From: Gemmobacter nectariphilus
GTDB lineage: Bacteria > Pseudomonadota > Alphaproteobacteria > Rhodobacterales > Rhodobacteraceae
Assembly: GCA_020721445.1 (NCBI GenBank)
Contig: DYMU01000005.1
Location: forward strand, 109,394-173,393
DNA length: 64,000 bases
Reading direction: 5' to 3'
The notes under the pieces are model-generated. The model did not search any database. It was not told the DNA's origin and saw nothing but the letters and a program-made list of their open reading frames with translations. A program made the position numbers and the translations under genes. Positions within the stretch are counted from its first letter, which is position 1; every line of letters starts with the position of its first letter. Shown one piece after another: positions 53,249-61,443 of this stretch.

Positions 53249-54165
53249 GATGGCTTGCGCTCTGGCTCGGGCAGGCTGACGGCACCCGGCAGGCGGACCC
53301 GCAGCCGCTTGATCCGGCGCGGGTCGGCATCGACAATCTCGAACTCGGCCCCGGTTTCATGCGGCACGATCTCGCCGCGCGCCGGCACCCGGCCAATGCG
53401 CAGGAATACCAGCCCCCCCAGCGTGTCGATTTCCTCATCCTCGTCGCCGCTGTGCAGGCTCAGACCGATCGCGGCCTCAAACTCGTCCAGCGGCGCTGTG
53501 GATTGCGCCAGAAACACGCCGGGCTTTTCTTCCTTCCACAAGGCACCTTCGTCCTCGTCATGCTCATCCTCGATCTCGCCGATCACGGTCTCGATCAGGT
53601 CCTCGATGGTGACAAGGCCATCCACCCCGCCATATTCGTCGATCACCAGCGCCATGTGCACCCGCTCGCGCTGCATCTTTTGCAGCAAGACACCCACCGG
53701 CATCGACGGCGGCGCAAACAGCAAGGGCCGCAGCAGTTTGCGCAAGGAAAACCGCCCCGACGCCCCAAAGCCATGCTGCAACGCCAGATCTTTCAGCAGC
53801 ACCAAGCCCTGCGGATGGTCCAGAGTACCCTTGTAGACCGGCAAACGCGAAAAGCCCTGCTCGCGAAACACCTCAACCAGCTCATCGCGGCCGATATCCA
53901 GCGGCACGGCCGCGATCTCCACCTTGGGAATGGCCACGTCGTCCACCCGCAACCGGCGCAGGTTGCCAAGGCCAGGCACCGACCCGACCCCCGACAAAGG
54001 CGGTGCCGCCGGGGCTGCACCTTGTCCATCCTTGTGATTGGCGGTTCCCGAAACCCTGCCAAACAGCCGTCCGACCAAGTCGCGCAATCCGGGCTGATCG
54101 GGGTCGGTCTGGCTGCCCCCTTGCGCGCCTTGCGCCGCACCAGACCCGTCGTTGCTACTGTCCAT
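53245..54165 (-). CDS. corC: CBS-domain CorC/HlyC family protein
   Basis: Cytosolic 306-aa protein with two CBS domains (RVDDVAIPKVEIAAVPLDIGRDELVEVFREQGFSRLPVYKG; SMPVGVLLQKMQRERVHMALVIDEYGGVDGLVTIEDLIETVIGEIEDEHD) and a C-terminal CorC/HlyC domain (DTLGGLVFLRIGRVPARGEIV). E. coli CorC (YbeX) is linked to magnesium/cobalt transport and ribosome stress. I start at ATG 54165 (MDSSNDGSG); an in-frame ATG 6 codons upstream is possible. It lies between ybeY (41 bases) and lnt (4-base overlap). Confidence 0.93.
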   Translation of the reverse strand: MDSSNDGSGAAQGAQGGSQTDPDQPGLRDLVGRLFGRVSGTANHKDGQGAAPAAPPLSGVGSVPGLGNLRRLRVDDVAIPKVEIAAVPLDIGRDELVEVFREQGFSRLPVYKGTLDHPQGLVLLKDLALQHGFGASGRFSLRKLLRPLLFAPPSMPVGVLLQKMQRERVHMALVIDEYGGVDGLVTIEDLIETVIGEIEDEHDEDEGALWKEEKPGVFLAQSTAPLDEFEAAIGLSLHSGDEDEEIDTLGGLVFLRIGRVPARGEIVPHETGAEFEIVDADPRRIKRLRVRLPGAVSLPEPERKPS

Positions 54166-54206
54166 CTGTCCTTTTCCGGCCATGCCCCGGCCACCCGGGA
54201 GCCACG

Positions 54207-54710
54207 TCAATATGGGTCATCCAACCCCAGGGTTACAAGTATCGCCACCTCATGCCGTTCCATCAGGGCGGCATCGGCGTCGTGGATGTGATCATAACCC
54301 AACAAATGCAAAATGCCATGAACCACAAGGTGCGTCACATGATCCGCCAGCGGCTTGCCCGCCTCCTGGGCTTCGCGCGCGCAGGTGTCATAGGCCAAGG
54401 CGATATCCCCCAGCGACCAAGGTTCTTGCGCCGTGCCCGGCAAGGGCGTCGCAGGGGCCAGACCCGGGGTGTCTTCGGCCAGCGTTTCCGACGGCCAACT
54501 CAGCACATTCGTGGGCACCGGCTTGCCGCGAAACTCGGCATTCAACAGCGCAATGCGCGCATCATCGCAGCCCATCACGCAAACGCCAAAGCCCACATCA
54601 GGCAACCCCAGATGCGCCAAGCTTGCCTGAACTGCGCGCGCAGCCAAAGGCTCCAGCCCGAAGGCCTCCCAGCGGGGGTCCTCAATCACACAGTCCACAA
54701 TCGGTTCCAT
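54207..54710 (-). CDS. ybeY: Endoribonuclease YbeY
   Basis: Metal-dependent RNase for 16S rRNA 3' maturation and ribosome quality control. The 167-aa protein has the zinc signature HLVVHGILHLLGYDHIHD (HGxLHLxGYDH) near its C-terminus and VLSWPSE, GDIALAYDTCAREAQ upstream. It lies between phoH and corC, the conserved order. A dispersed palindromic element separates it from phoH. Confidence 0.95.
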   Translation of the reverse strand: MEPIVDCVIEDPRWEAFGLEPLAARAVQASLAHLGLPDVGFGVCVMGCDDARIALLNAEFRGKPVPTNVLSWPSETLAEDTPGLAPATPLPGTAQEPWSLGDIALAYDTCAREAQEAGKPLADHVTHLVVHGILHLLGYDHIHDADAALMERHEVAILVTLGLDDPY

Positions 54711-54760
54711 GCCCGCGCCCTAGCCGAAATCCGCCCGCCAAACAAGCGCGAACCTCTGGG

Positions 54761-54808
54761 TTTCCTCTTGGCCGAAATACCCTGGGGGTCCGGGGGCAAC
54801 GCCCCCGG
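54761..54808 (+). repeat. Dispersed intergenic palindromic element, copy 5
   Basis: TTTCCTCTTGGCCGAAATAC is identical to copy 1 after glyS. It is followed by TGGGGGTCC and the hairpin CCGGGGGCAACGCCCCCGG (54790-54808). It lies between phoH and ybeY, in the opposite orientation to both genes. Confidence 0.75.
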
Positions 54809-54843
54809 GTGCCAGCCTCCGCACCAAACCTCGGGCACAGGTC

Positions 54844-55851
54844 TCAGACCTGCGGGGCCTCATCGGACTCGTAGGCTTCGATGATCTTGGCCACCAGCGG
54901 GTGACGCACCACATCCTTGGCGGTGAAGTAATTGAAGCTGACCCCCTTCACGCCCTTCAGGATACGCTCGGCATCCTGCAAGCCTGACGGCACCCCGCGC
55001 GGCAGGTCGATCTGGGTGCGGTCGCCGGTGATCACCATGCGCGAGCCCTGCCCCAGACGGGTCAGGAACATTTTCATCTGCATTGTGGTGGCGTTTTGCG
55101 CCTCGTCCAGCACCACAAAGGCGTTCGACAGCGTGCGCCCGCGCATGAAGGCCAAGGGCGCAATCTCTATCCGCTTGTCCTGCATCAGCTTTTCCAACTG
55201 CTTGGCGGGCAGGAAGTCGTTCAGCGCGTCATACAGCGGCTGCATGTAGGGATCGACTTTTTCCTTCATGTCGCCGGGCAGAAAGCCCAGACGCTCACCG
55301 GCCTCGACCGCCGGGCGAGACAGGATGATCTTTTCGACCGCGCCGGAAATCAGCATGGTGACACCGACCGCCACCGCCAGATAGGTCTTGCCGGTGCCCG
55401 CAGGGCCGATGCCAAAGCCCAGTTCATGCGCGAACAGGTTGGCGACATAGGCCTTTTGCGCCTCGGTCCGCGGCTCGACCGGCTTCTTGCGGGTGCGCAG
55501 TTCCACGCCGGGGTTGAACAGCTCGATCTGCTCGCCCTCGGGGTTGACGCTGCCCATCCTCATCCGCAGCGCGCCGTCAACATCGCCGGCAGCAACCGCA
55601 CGGCCAGACTCAAGCCGGGCATAGAGACTGCGCAGCACTGCTGCCGCCTGCTCTCGCGCCGCCTTGTCCCCGATCACCGCAAGGCGGTTGCCCCGCCGCA
55701 GAACATGCACACCCATCTGATGTTCGATCTGCGCCAGATTGCGGTCAAACTCGCCGCACAGGTCGATCAGCAAACGGTTGTCTGGAAATTCAAGGATGCT
55801 TTCAACAAGATCCTCGGCTTTGGTCGGGGGGGTCAGCGCGCTGATGCCCAA
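54844..55851 (-). CDS. phoH: PhoH-like ATPase
   Basis: P-loop NTPase of 335 aa related to PhoH and to the helicase part of superfamily I; often linked to RNA handling with YbeY. It has FGIGPAGTGKTYLAVAVGVTML (Walker A), VVLDEAQNATTMQMKMFLTRLG (Walker B), ITGDRTQIDLPRG and ILSRPAVEAGERLGFLPGDMKEK. I chose a TTG start at 55851 (GISALTPPTKAEDL) because AAAGGAG lies 6 bases upstream; the track's longer start has no such site. It heads phoH-ybeY-corC-lnt. Confidence 0.93.
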   Translation of the reverse strand: MGISALTPPTKAEDLVESILEFPDNRLLIDLCGEFDRNLAQIEHQMGVHVLRRGNRLAVIGDKAAREQAAAVLRSLYARLESGRAVAAGDVDGALRMRMGSVNPEGEQIELFNPGVELRTRKKPVEPRTEAQKAYVANLFAHELGFGIGPAGTGKTYLAVAVGVTMLISGAVEKIILSRPAVEAGERLGFLPGDMKEKVDPYMQPLYDALNDFLPAKQLEKLMQDKRIEIAPLAFMRGRTLSNAFVVLDEAQNATTMQMKMFLTRLGQGSRMVITGDRTQIDLPRGVPSGLQDAERILKGVKGVSFNYFTAKDVVRHPLVAKIIEAYESDEAPQV

Positions 55852-56020
55852 TGAGGTCTCCTTTGATCTAGGGCCTGTAGGTATGGTGCCCGCGGTCACA
55901 TGATCTGGCAAGCACCGATTTCCCATGGGCATAAGATTGCGCCAGCGCTTTCGTCAGAATTATGACATCTGCCCAAATAATCAACCGCGCGCAGACATCA
56001 ACTCGCCGTGCAAAATGCCA

Positions 56021-56046
56021 AAGGGCCACGGTGTCCCGCGGCCCTT
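56021..56046 (-). terminator. Terminator after the lipoprotein gene
   Basis: AAGGGCC and GGCCCTT form a 7-bp stem extended by CG/CG. On the minus strand it is followed by TGGCATTTTG after the TT of the stem. It lies 24 bases after the lipoprotein stop and separates it from phoH. Confidence 0.65.
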
Positions 56047-56069
56047 GACGACGTGTGTGCTGTGCCGTC

Positions 56070-56459
56070 TCAGTAGGCCGGGGCCTTGCGCACCACGGTG
56101 CGGATGCCGGGACCGGACACGCGGTCGCCGATGCCTTCGGTGCCGGTCTGATAGTTTTTCAGAACCGTTCCCGGGGGATAGCGGTTGTTGCAGACCGGCA
56201 GGCCGGACACCGGGTCATAGCGCGGCGTGGAATAGCCTTCCAGACCGTCATCCATGATCCAGTTCTGGCAGCCGTCCGGGTCATAGGCGATGGCCGCGTG
56301 GCCATTGCGCAGAACGCCGGGATCGCTGCCCTGATCCTGCCCGGTCGCGATCACCGAGTCGGCACCGCGATAGCGTTCCGTGCCCTCGAAGGTCTCGGTC
56401 ACACAACCGCTCAGCGCCATGGCGGACAAGGCCGCCCCGATTTTGACTATGCTGTTCAT
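56070..56459 (-). CDS. Lipoprotein sharing a motif with the upstream OmpA-like protein
   Basis: A 129-aa lipoprotein: signal MNSIVKIGAALSAMALSGC with lipobox LSGC (Cys19). The mature region has DPDGCQNWIMDDGLEGY, then STPRYDPVSGLPVC (residues ~60-90). A near-identical arrangement, DDDGCMHWWADGGIEGY then MVPRRNPKTGKPVC, occurs in the OmpA-like protein encoded 5 bases upstream. I know no named domain with this pattern. Asp follows neither Cys19 nor the +2 position (Val20), so outer membrane sorting is likely. It was probably co-transcribed with ompA and ends at a clear terminator. Confidence 0.8.
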   Translation of the reverse strand: MNSIVKIGAALSAMALSGCVTETFEGTERYRGADSVIATGQDQGSDPGVLRNGHAAIAYDPDGCQNWIMDDGLEGYSTPRYDPVSGLPVCNNRYPPGTVLKNYQTGTEGIGDRVSGPGIRTVVRKAPAY

Positions 56460-56464
56460 GTTGC

Positions 56465-57034
56465 TCACCACCGATAGCAGACGACTTCGACCCGACGATT
56501 CTTCTGCATTCCGGCAGCCGAATTGTTCGAGGCGACGGGCTGACGCTCACCATAGCCGATTTCGCGTTCAACATGCGCGCCGACCGAGCGCGCCACATTG
56601 GCCACGGCAGAGGCACGGCGCTTGGACAGACCCATGTTGTATTCATCCGACGCGCGGCTGTCGGTGTGGCCATAGATGGCATAGCCAAAGGCCCCGGCGT
56701 TCTGGAAGAACGATTGCAGCCGCTGGCGCCCGTGCGCGGTCAGACGGGCGCTGTCGGTGGCAAACAACTGATCGGTATTTTCCACCAGACAGGTGTTGCG
56801 CTTCAGGCAGACCGGCTTGCCGGTCTTGGGGTTGCGACGCGGGACCATATAGCCCTCGATCCCGCCATCCGCCCACCAGTGCATGCAACCGTCATCGTCG
56901 ATCCACACACCCCATTCGATCTTGCCGGTGACCTGCGGGGCCTCTTGCGCCATGGCGGTTGTCGCACCCGACACACCGACCGCGAGCGCCGCCCCCCCCA
57001 GGATCATCCGCAATGCCTTGGACATACGTTCCAC
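56465..57034 (-). CDS. OmpA-family protein with DxDGC...PVC motif
   Basis: A 189-aa envelope protein. After a signal peptide (MILGGAALAVGVSGATTAMAQ) comes the motif region at residues 46-76 (DDDGCMHWWADGGIEGY and PKTGKPVC), then an OmpA C-terminal domain at ~85-185 (FATDSARLTAHGRQRL, YGHTDSRASDEYNMGLSKRRASAVANV, YGERQPVASN, NRRVEVV) that binds peptidoglycan. I chose GTG 57034 because AAGGGGG lies 8 bases upstream; ATG 57025 is the alternative. It lies between miaB and phoH and directly precedes a lipoprotein sharing the motif. Confidence 0.85.
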   Translation of the reverse strand: MERMSKALRMILGGAALAVGVSGATTAMAQEAPQVTGKIEWGVWIDDDGCMHWWADGGIEGYMVPRRNPKTGKPVCLKRNTCLVENTDQLFATDSARLTAHGRQRLQSFFQNAGAFGYAIYGHTDSRASDEYNMGLSKRRASAVANVARSVGAHVEREIGYGERQPVASNNSAAGMQKNRRVEVVCYRW

Positions 57035-57241
57035 AGCAGCAGCCCCCTTTTCTTGACCAATAAACAGCAAACCTATGCCACCAGAGTTGCCGTCGAGAAA
57101 AAGTGAAGTAAAGCGAAATCTGAACAATTCAGGGCGTTTATGTGGTGTTCTCTTGCCTGCAAGGATCAATATGCAGCGTGTCACTTGCAGATCGCGGCCA
57201 TGGCCGACCCCGGTGGCAGCCGGCGGGGCGGCGCATTGAGA

Positions 57242-58552
57242 TCACGAAATCCTGACTGCCGACAGAGAGTTGGACGACGAAGCTAACACGCGCACCCGCA
57301 CCAGTTGGCCAACCTTGCCCGCCGGATCGTCGACATGAACAGCATGCAGATGGTCGGATTTGCCAACCATCTGGCCAGTCTGGCGACCGATCTTTTCGTA
57401 AAGCACACCGATCTCGCGGCCCACCATCGCCTCTTGGATCGCCCTTTGCTGCGCGGTCAGCAAGGCTTGCAGCTGTTGCAACCGCGAATCTGCGATGCTG
57501 GCCTCGACCGCCGGTTTTTCGGCGGCGGGGGTGCCGGGGCGGGCCGAGTAGCGGAACGAATAGGCCTGGCCAAAACCCACCGCGCGGATCAGGTCCAGCG
57601 TGGCGGCAAAGTCTGCATCGGTTTCGCCGGGAAAGCCCACGATGAAATCGGACGACAGCAGAATATCGGGCCGCGCCGCGCGGATACGGTCAATCACCCG
57701 CAGATAGTCATCGCGGGTGTGCTTGCGGTTCATCGCCTTCAGGATGCGGTCGCTGCCCGATTGTACCGGCAGATGCAGATAGGGCATCAGCTGCGGCAGA
57801 TCGCCGTGTGCTGCGATCAGATCATCGTCCATGTCATTGGGATGGCTGGTGGTATAGCGGATGCGGTCCAGCCCGTCGATTTGCGCCAACCCACGGATCA
57901 GCCGCGCCAGTGTCCACGTCCCGCCCTCGCCCGCGCCATGATAGGCGTTGACGTTCTGGCCCAGCAGCGTGACCTCGCGCACCCCGCGCGCCACCAGATC
58001 GCGCGCCTCGGCCAGAATGCGGTCCACCGGGCGGCTGACCTCGGCCCCGCGGGTGTAGGGCACCACGCAAAACGCGCAGAACTTGTCACAGCCTTCCTGC
58101 ACGGTCAGGAACGCGCAGGGCCCGCGCAGGGCAAGGCGCTTGGGCAGATGGTCGAACTTGTCTTCGGCCGGGAACTCGGTGACGACTTGCGCGCCGCCCG
58201 CCCGCACCAGCTGCGGCAGACGGTGATAGGCTTGTGGGCCGACGACGATATCGACCAGCGGCATCCGGCGCTGAATCTCGGCCCCTTCGGCCTGCGCCAC
58301 GCAGCCCGCGACGGTGACAATCAGGCCGGGCTTGTCATTCTTCAGCGGGCGCAGGCGTCCAAGGTCGGAAAACAGCTTCTCGCTGGCCTTTTCGCGGATA
58401 TGGCAGGTGTTGAGCAGCACCATGTCGGCGTCTTCCACCACATCGGTCAGCACATAGCCATCAGCGCCCATGGCCTCGACCATGCGTTCGCTGTCATAGA
58501 CGTTCATCTGACAGCCATAGGTCTTGATGAACAGTTTCTTGGCTTCGGTCAT
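57242..58552 (-). CDS. miaB: tRNA-2-methylthio-N6-dimethylallyladenosine synthase
   Basis: Radical SAM methylthiotransferase that modifies A37 of certain tRNAs. The 436-aa protein has the N-terminal cluster cysteines ([40 protein letters not shown]), the radical SAM motif [36 protein letters not shown] and a C-terminal TRAM domain ([33 protein letters not shown]). The ATG at 58552 ([13 protein letters not shown]) is far better than the track's start 68 codons upstream, which is antisense to non-coding sequence. Confidence 0.97.
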   Translation of the reverse strand: MTEAKKLFIKTYGCQMNVYDSERMVEAMGADGYVLTDVVEDADMVLLNTCHIREKASEKLFSDLGRLRPLKNDKPGLIVTVAGCVAQAEGAEIQRRMPLVDIVVGPQAYHRLPQLVRAGGAQVVTEFPAEDKFDHLPKRLALRGPCAFLTVQEGCDKFCAFCVVPYTRGAEVSRPVDRILAEARDLVARGVREVTLLGQNVNAYHGAGEGGTWTLARLIRGLAQIDGLDRIRYTTSHPNDMDDDLIAAHGDLPQLMPYLHLPVQSGSDRILKAMNRKHTRDDYLRVIDRIRAARPDILLSSDFIVGFPGETDADFAATLDLIRAVGFGQAYSFRYSARPGTPAAEKPAVEASIADSRLQQLQALLTAQQRAIQEAMVGREIGVLYEKIGRQTGQMVGKSDHLHAVHVDDPAGKVGQLVRVRVLASSSNSLSAVRIS

Positions 58553-58757
58553 CGCCTGCCCCGCCCCCGCCCCGCCATGGATCAGCGCGCCTTCTAACGC
58601 GAACCGCCGCCCGGCGCAACGCAGGCTGGCGCGCAACGGTGCGTTGCCCATCCCCCGCGCCACGACACGGCATCCGCCCGAAACTGCGCCATCACCGGGG
58701 CTTGCATTGCGCGCGGCCTTGGCCGACCCTGCGCCTGACCGGCCGCACGGGGACATG

Positions 58758-59627
58758 ATGCGTTACGCCAGCCTTTCCGACTTTCTGAGCACCTCCAGAA
58801 CCGCCTTTGCCAAAGGCCCCGTCGCCATCATCATGGCCGAGGATGAGGTCGAGGTGGACACCACCCTGCGCCACCACCAAAGCGCGGAATTTCCGGTCGT
58901 GTTGCTGCTGGCGCCGCCCGAAATCAGCCTGCCCGACGCGCTGGAACAGACCATCCACCGCATTGACCACGACGTTCACGCCGAAGGCGCGCTGGCGGAT
59001 GCGGTGACACGGGTGATCGACGCCGCCGCGGGTCTGTGGCTGTTTTACTGCTTCAACGCCGAATACCTGTTTCACCCGTTCTGCGAGACCCGCAATGTGC
59101 GCGAACTGCTGGCGTTTCACAGCGAAGAGCGGCGTCAGGCGCTGCTGACCTATGTGATCGACCTTTATGCGGGCGATCTGACCCAGCACCCCAACGCGGT
59201 GTCACTGCACGATGCGCATCTGGACAAGTCGGGCTATTATGCGCTTGGCCGCCCGGACCCGGCCAACCACAACCACCCCAAGGAGCGCCAGCTTGATTTC
59301 TTTGGCGGGTTGCGCTGGCGGTTTGAAGAACACATCTCGCCACAGCGGCGCAAGATCGACCGGATCAGCCTGTTCAGGGCCAAACCCGGCCTGCGGTTGA
59401 ACCGTGATTTCACCCTGTCGGATGAAGAGATGAACACCTATGCCTGCCCGTGGCACAACAACATCACCACGGCGCTTGCCTCGTTCCGCACCGCCAAGGC
59501 CCTGCGCACCAACCCCGGATCACGCTTTGACATCCACGATTTCCGCTGGCGCAACTCGACCCCGTTCGAATGGCACAGCCAGCAGTTGATGGACCTTGGC
59601 CTGATGGAACCGGGCCAGTGGTTTTGA
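58758..59627 (+). CDS. Conserved hypothetical protein
   Basis: A 289-aa soluble protein without signal peptide, starting [33 protein letters not shown]; a second ATG one codon earlier is possible. Relatives in Rhodobacteraceae are annotated as hypothetical or loosely as glycosyltransferases. Notable stretches are [55 protein letters not shown] and [32 protein letters not shown], ending [10 protein letters not shown]. Acidic and His/Trp clusters suggest an enzyme, but no catalytic motif is certain. It is divergent from miaB. Confidence 0.75.
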   Translation: MRYASLSDFLSTSRTAFAKGPVAIIMAEDEVEVDTTLRHHQSAEFPVVLLLAPPEISLPDALEQTIHRIDHDVHAEGALADAVTRVIDAAAGLWLFYCFNAEYLFHPFCETRNVRELLAFHSEERRQALLTYVIDLYAGDLTQHPNAVSLHDAHLDKSGYYALGRPDPANHNHPKERQLDFFGGLRWRFEEHISPQRRKIDRISLFRAKPGLRLNRDFTLSDEEMNTYACPWHNNITTALASFRTAKALRTNPGSRFDIHDFRWRNSTPFEWHSQQLMDLGLMEPGQWF

Positions 59628-59723
59628 GGCATGCATCCCCTGCGCCAAATCGGCCATCCGCATACGTGGCCAGCCTTGGTGCGCGGCCCCCCGTGCAAGG
59701 GCGTCCGGTCCGAAACGCGGGGC

Positions 59724-59751
59724 TTTACAAAACCAGAATTCCGGTTATGTT
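59724..59751 (+). promoter_or_regulatory. arsR promoter with palindromic operator
   Basis: TTTACA (59724) and TATGTT (59746) are spaced by 16 bases. The palindrome AACCAGAATTCCGGTT (59731-59746) lies in the spacer, where ArsR could block RNA polymerase. The -10 is only 6 bases before the ATG, so the transcript may be leaderless. Confidence 0.5.
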
Positions 59752-59757
59752 GGGCGC

Positions 59758-60075
59758 ATGACGGTGACCAGCCCCCCTGCCCGCGCCCTTGCAGCCCTTG
59801 GCCATGATGCGCGCCTGTCGATCTTTCGGCTTCTGGTCAGGGCCGGGGATGTGGGCCTGCGCGTCGGCGACATCGGTGCGCATCTGGGCCTTGCGCCTTC
59901 GACCCTGGCGCATCACCTGTCGACGCTGGTCGATGCCGGGCTGGTGCTGCAAGACAAACAGGGGCGTGAGGTGTTCAACCGGGTCGATTTCCCGGCGATG
60001 CATCGGGTGCTTGGCTTTCTGACCTCGGAATGCTGTTCAGGCGTCACAGCACAGCCTGCCGAGGATGCGGCATGA
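59758..60075 (+). CDS. ArsR-family metal/metalloid-responsive regulator
   Basis: A 105-aa winged-helix repressor: ALAALGHDARLSIFRLLVRAGDVGLRVGDIGAHLGLAPSTLAHHLSTLVDAGLVLQDKQGREVFNRVDF. A Cys pair near the end (TSECCSGV) could bind arsenic or another thiophilic ion. It starts 6 bases after a possible -10 without an obvious ribosome site. Its stop overlaps a mini-ORF that leads into an ArsP-like permease, so it probably represses its own operon. Confidence 0.9.
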   Translation: MTVTSPPARALAALGHDARLSIFRLLVRAGDVGLRVGDIGAHLGLAPSTLAHHLSTLVDAGLVLQDKQGREVFNRVDFPAMHRVLGFLTSECCSGVTAQPAEDAA

Positions 60076-60137
60076 AGCCGACACGATTTTTTTTGGACCT
60101 GAAACAACCGAAAAACCAGAGGTTTAGGGATGACTGA
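60072..60137 (+). CDS. Possible 21-residue coupling ORF between arsR and the permease
   Basis: The ATG overlaps the arsR stop (ATGA) and the TGA overlaps the permease start. It reads MKPTRFFLDLKQPKNQRFRDD and includes a run of eight T. Overlap at both ends would let ribosomes pass from arsR to the permease. It is too short for confident gene calling and may be only a coupling device or chance. Confidence 0.35.
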   Translation: MKPTRFFLDLKQPKNQRFRDD

Positions 60138-61179
60138 TACCAACGTTTCCGCGCCCGGGCTGTTGTCCACCCTTCGGCATCTTTGGCGCGATCAGCGGAT
60201 CTGGCTGATCTCGGCCGCGATCCTTGCCGCGCTTGCGGTGTTTGACCCCGGTCAGGCGCGTGACAGCGCCGTGTTCGCGGGCAGCGCCCTGCTGCACACC
60301 GGGCCCTACCTGATCGCGTCGATTGCCATCGCCGCATGGGCAGGGGCCACAGGGGCCGACAACCTGATCGCCAAAGCGTTCACCGGCGCACCGCTGTTGA
60401 TGATCGCGTTTGGCGCACTGGCGGGCGGCATCTCGCCGTTTTGTTCCTGTGGCGTGATCCCGCTGATCGCGGCGCTGTTGGCGATGGGGGTGCCGCTGTC
60501 GGCGGTCATGGCGTTCTGGTTGGCCTCGCCGATCATGGACCCGTCGATGTTCGTGCTGACAACCGGCGTGCTGGGGCTGGAGTTTGCGGTGGCCAAGACG
60601 ATCGCCGCCATCGGCTTGGGCCTGTTCGGCGGGCTTGTGGTGCATCTGCTGTCGCGCAGTGGCGCGCTGGCGGACCCGCTGCGCGACGGGGTGGGCAACG
60701 GCGGTTGCGGCGGGGTAAAGGTGCGCGCGCCAAAGCCCGTGGTCTGGCGCTTTTGGCAAGATCCCGCCCGAAGCACCAGATTTGGCAAGACGGCGCTGAC
60801 CACGACGCTGTTTCTGGCCAAGTGGCTGACGCTGGCATTCTTGCTTGAAAGCCTGATGCTGGCCTGGATTCCGACCGAAACCGTGACGGCTGCCCTGGGG
60901 GGCACAGGCCTGCTGCCCATCATCACGGCGACACTGGTGGGGATCCCGGCCTATCTGAACGGTTATGCCGCGCTGCCGCTGGTCGGTGGCCTGCTTGAAC
61001 AGGGCATGGCGCCGGGCGCGGGCATGGCCTTTCTGGTGGCCGGGGGTGTCACCTCGATCCCGGCGGCGATGGCAGTCTGGGCTTTGGCCAAACCGCAGGT
61101 GTTTGCGCTTTATATCGCCCTGTCGGTGACCGGGGCCTTTGCTGCGGGCCTGTTGTTCCAGGCCTGGAGCATGGCCTAG
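60130..61179 (+). CDS. ArsP/DUF318-type permease
   Basis: A 349-aa membrane protein of the permease family that includes ArsP, an exporter of trivalent organoarsenicals. The key segment is GISPFCSCGVIPLIAALLAMGVPLSAVMAFWLASPIMDPSMF, with the paired Cys; the second half repeats the layout (GIPAYLNGYAALPLVGGLLEQGM, AGGVTSIPAAMAVW). AGAGG lies upstream of ATG 60130. It follows arsR directly, so arsenic-type control is likely, but the substrate is inferred. Confidence 0.85.
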   Translation: MTDTNVSAPGLLSTLRHLWRDQRIWLISAAILAALAVFDPGQARDSAVFAGSALLHTGPYLIASIAIAAWAGATGADNLIAKAFTGAPLLMIAFGALAGGISPFCSCGVIPLIAALLAMGVPLSAVMAFWLASPIMDPSMFVLTTGVLGLEFAVAKTIAAIGLGLFGGLVVHLLSRSGALADPLRDGVGNGGCGGVKVRAPKPVVWRFWQDPARSTRFGKTALTTTLFLAKWLTLAFLLESLMLAWIPTETVTAALGGTGLLPIITATLVGIPAYLNGYAALPLVGGLLEQGMAPGAGMAFLVAGGVTSIPAAMAVWALAKPQVFALYIALSVTGAFAAGLLFQAWSMA

Positions 61180-61228
61180 CGCTTGGGCAGGGCTCTGGCA
61201 ACGTAACACCCGCAGGCAACGCTGCGCG

Positions 61229-61321
61229 TCGGGCGGATATGCCGCCCGCAGGCGGAGCAGCCTTGCCTGCCGGCTTTCGGGTTGCCAAGGATGCCTGTTT
61301 GCGCGTAAAAAAATCGCAAAC
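61229..61321. promoter_or_regulatory. Two inverted repeats in the sulP upstream region
   Basis: GGGCGGATATGCCGCCC (about 61229-61245) and GTTTGCG-N11-CGCAAAC (61297-61321, with a run of seven A in the loop) lie in the 264-base gap before sulP. The first may end the permease transcript; the second may be an operator or leader hairpin. Confidence 0.4.
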
Positions 61322-61443
61322 CACTTGGACCCGGTGCAAGCCCGGGTGGCTCTTTCGGCCGCTGATCCGCCGGACAACCCGAACCCAGACCCAGATCACA
61401 ATCTGGCGCGCGGACGTTTCTCCGGCTCGATCAGGATAGACAC

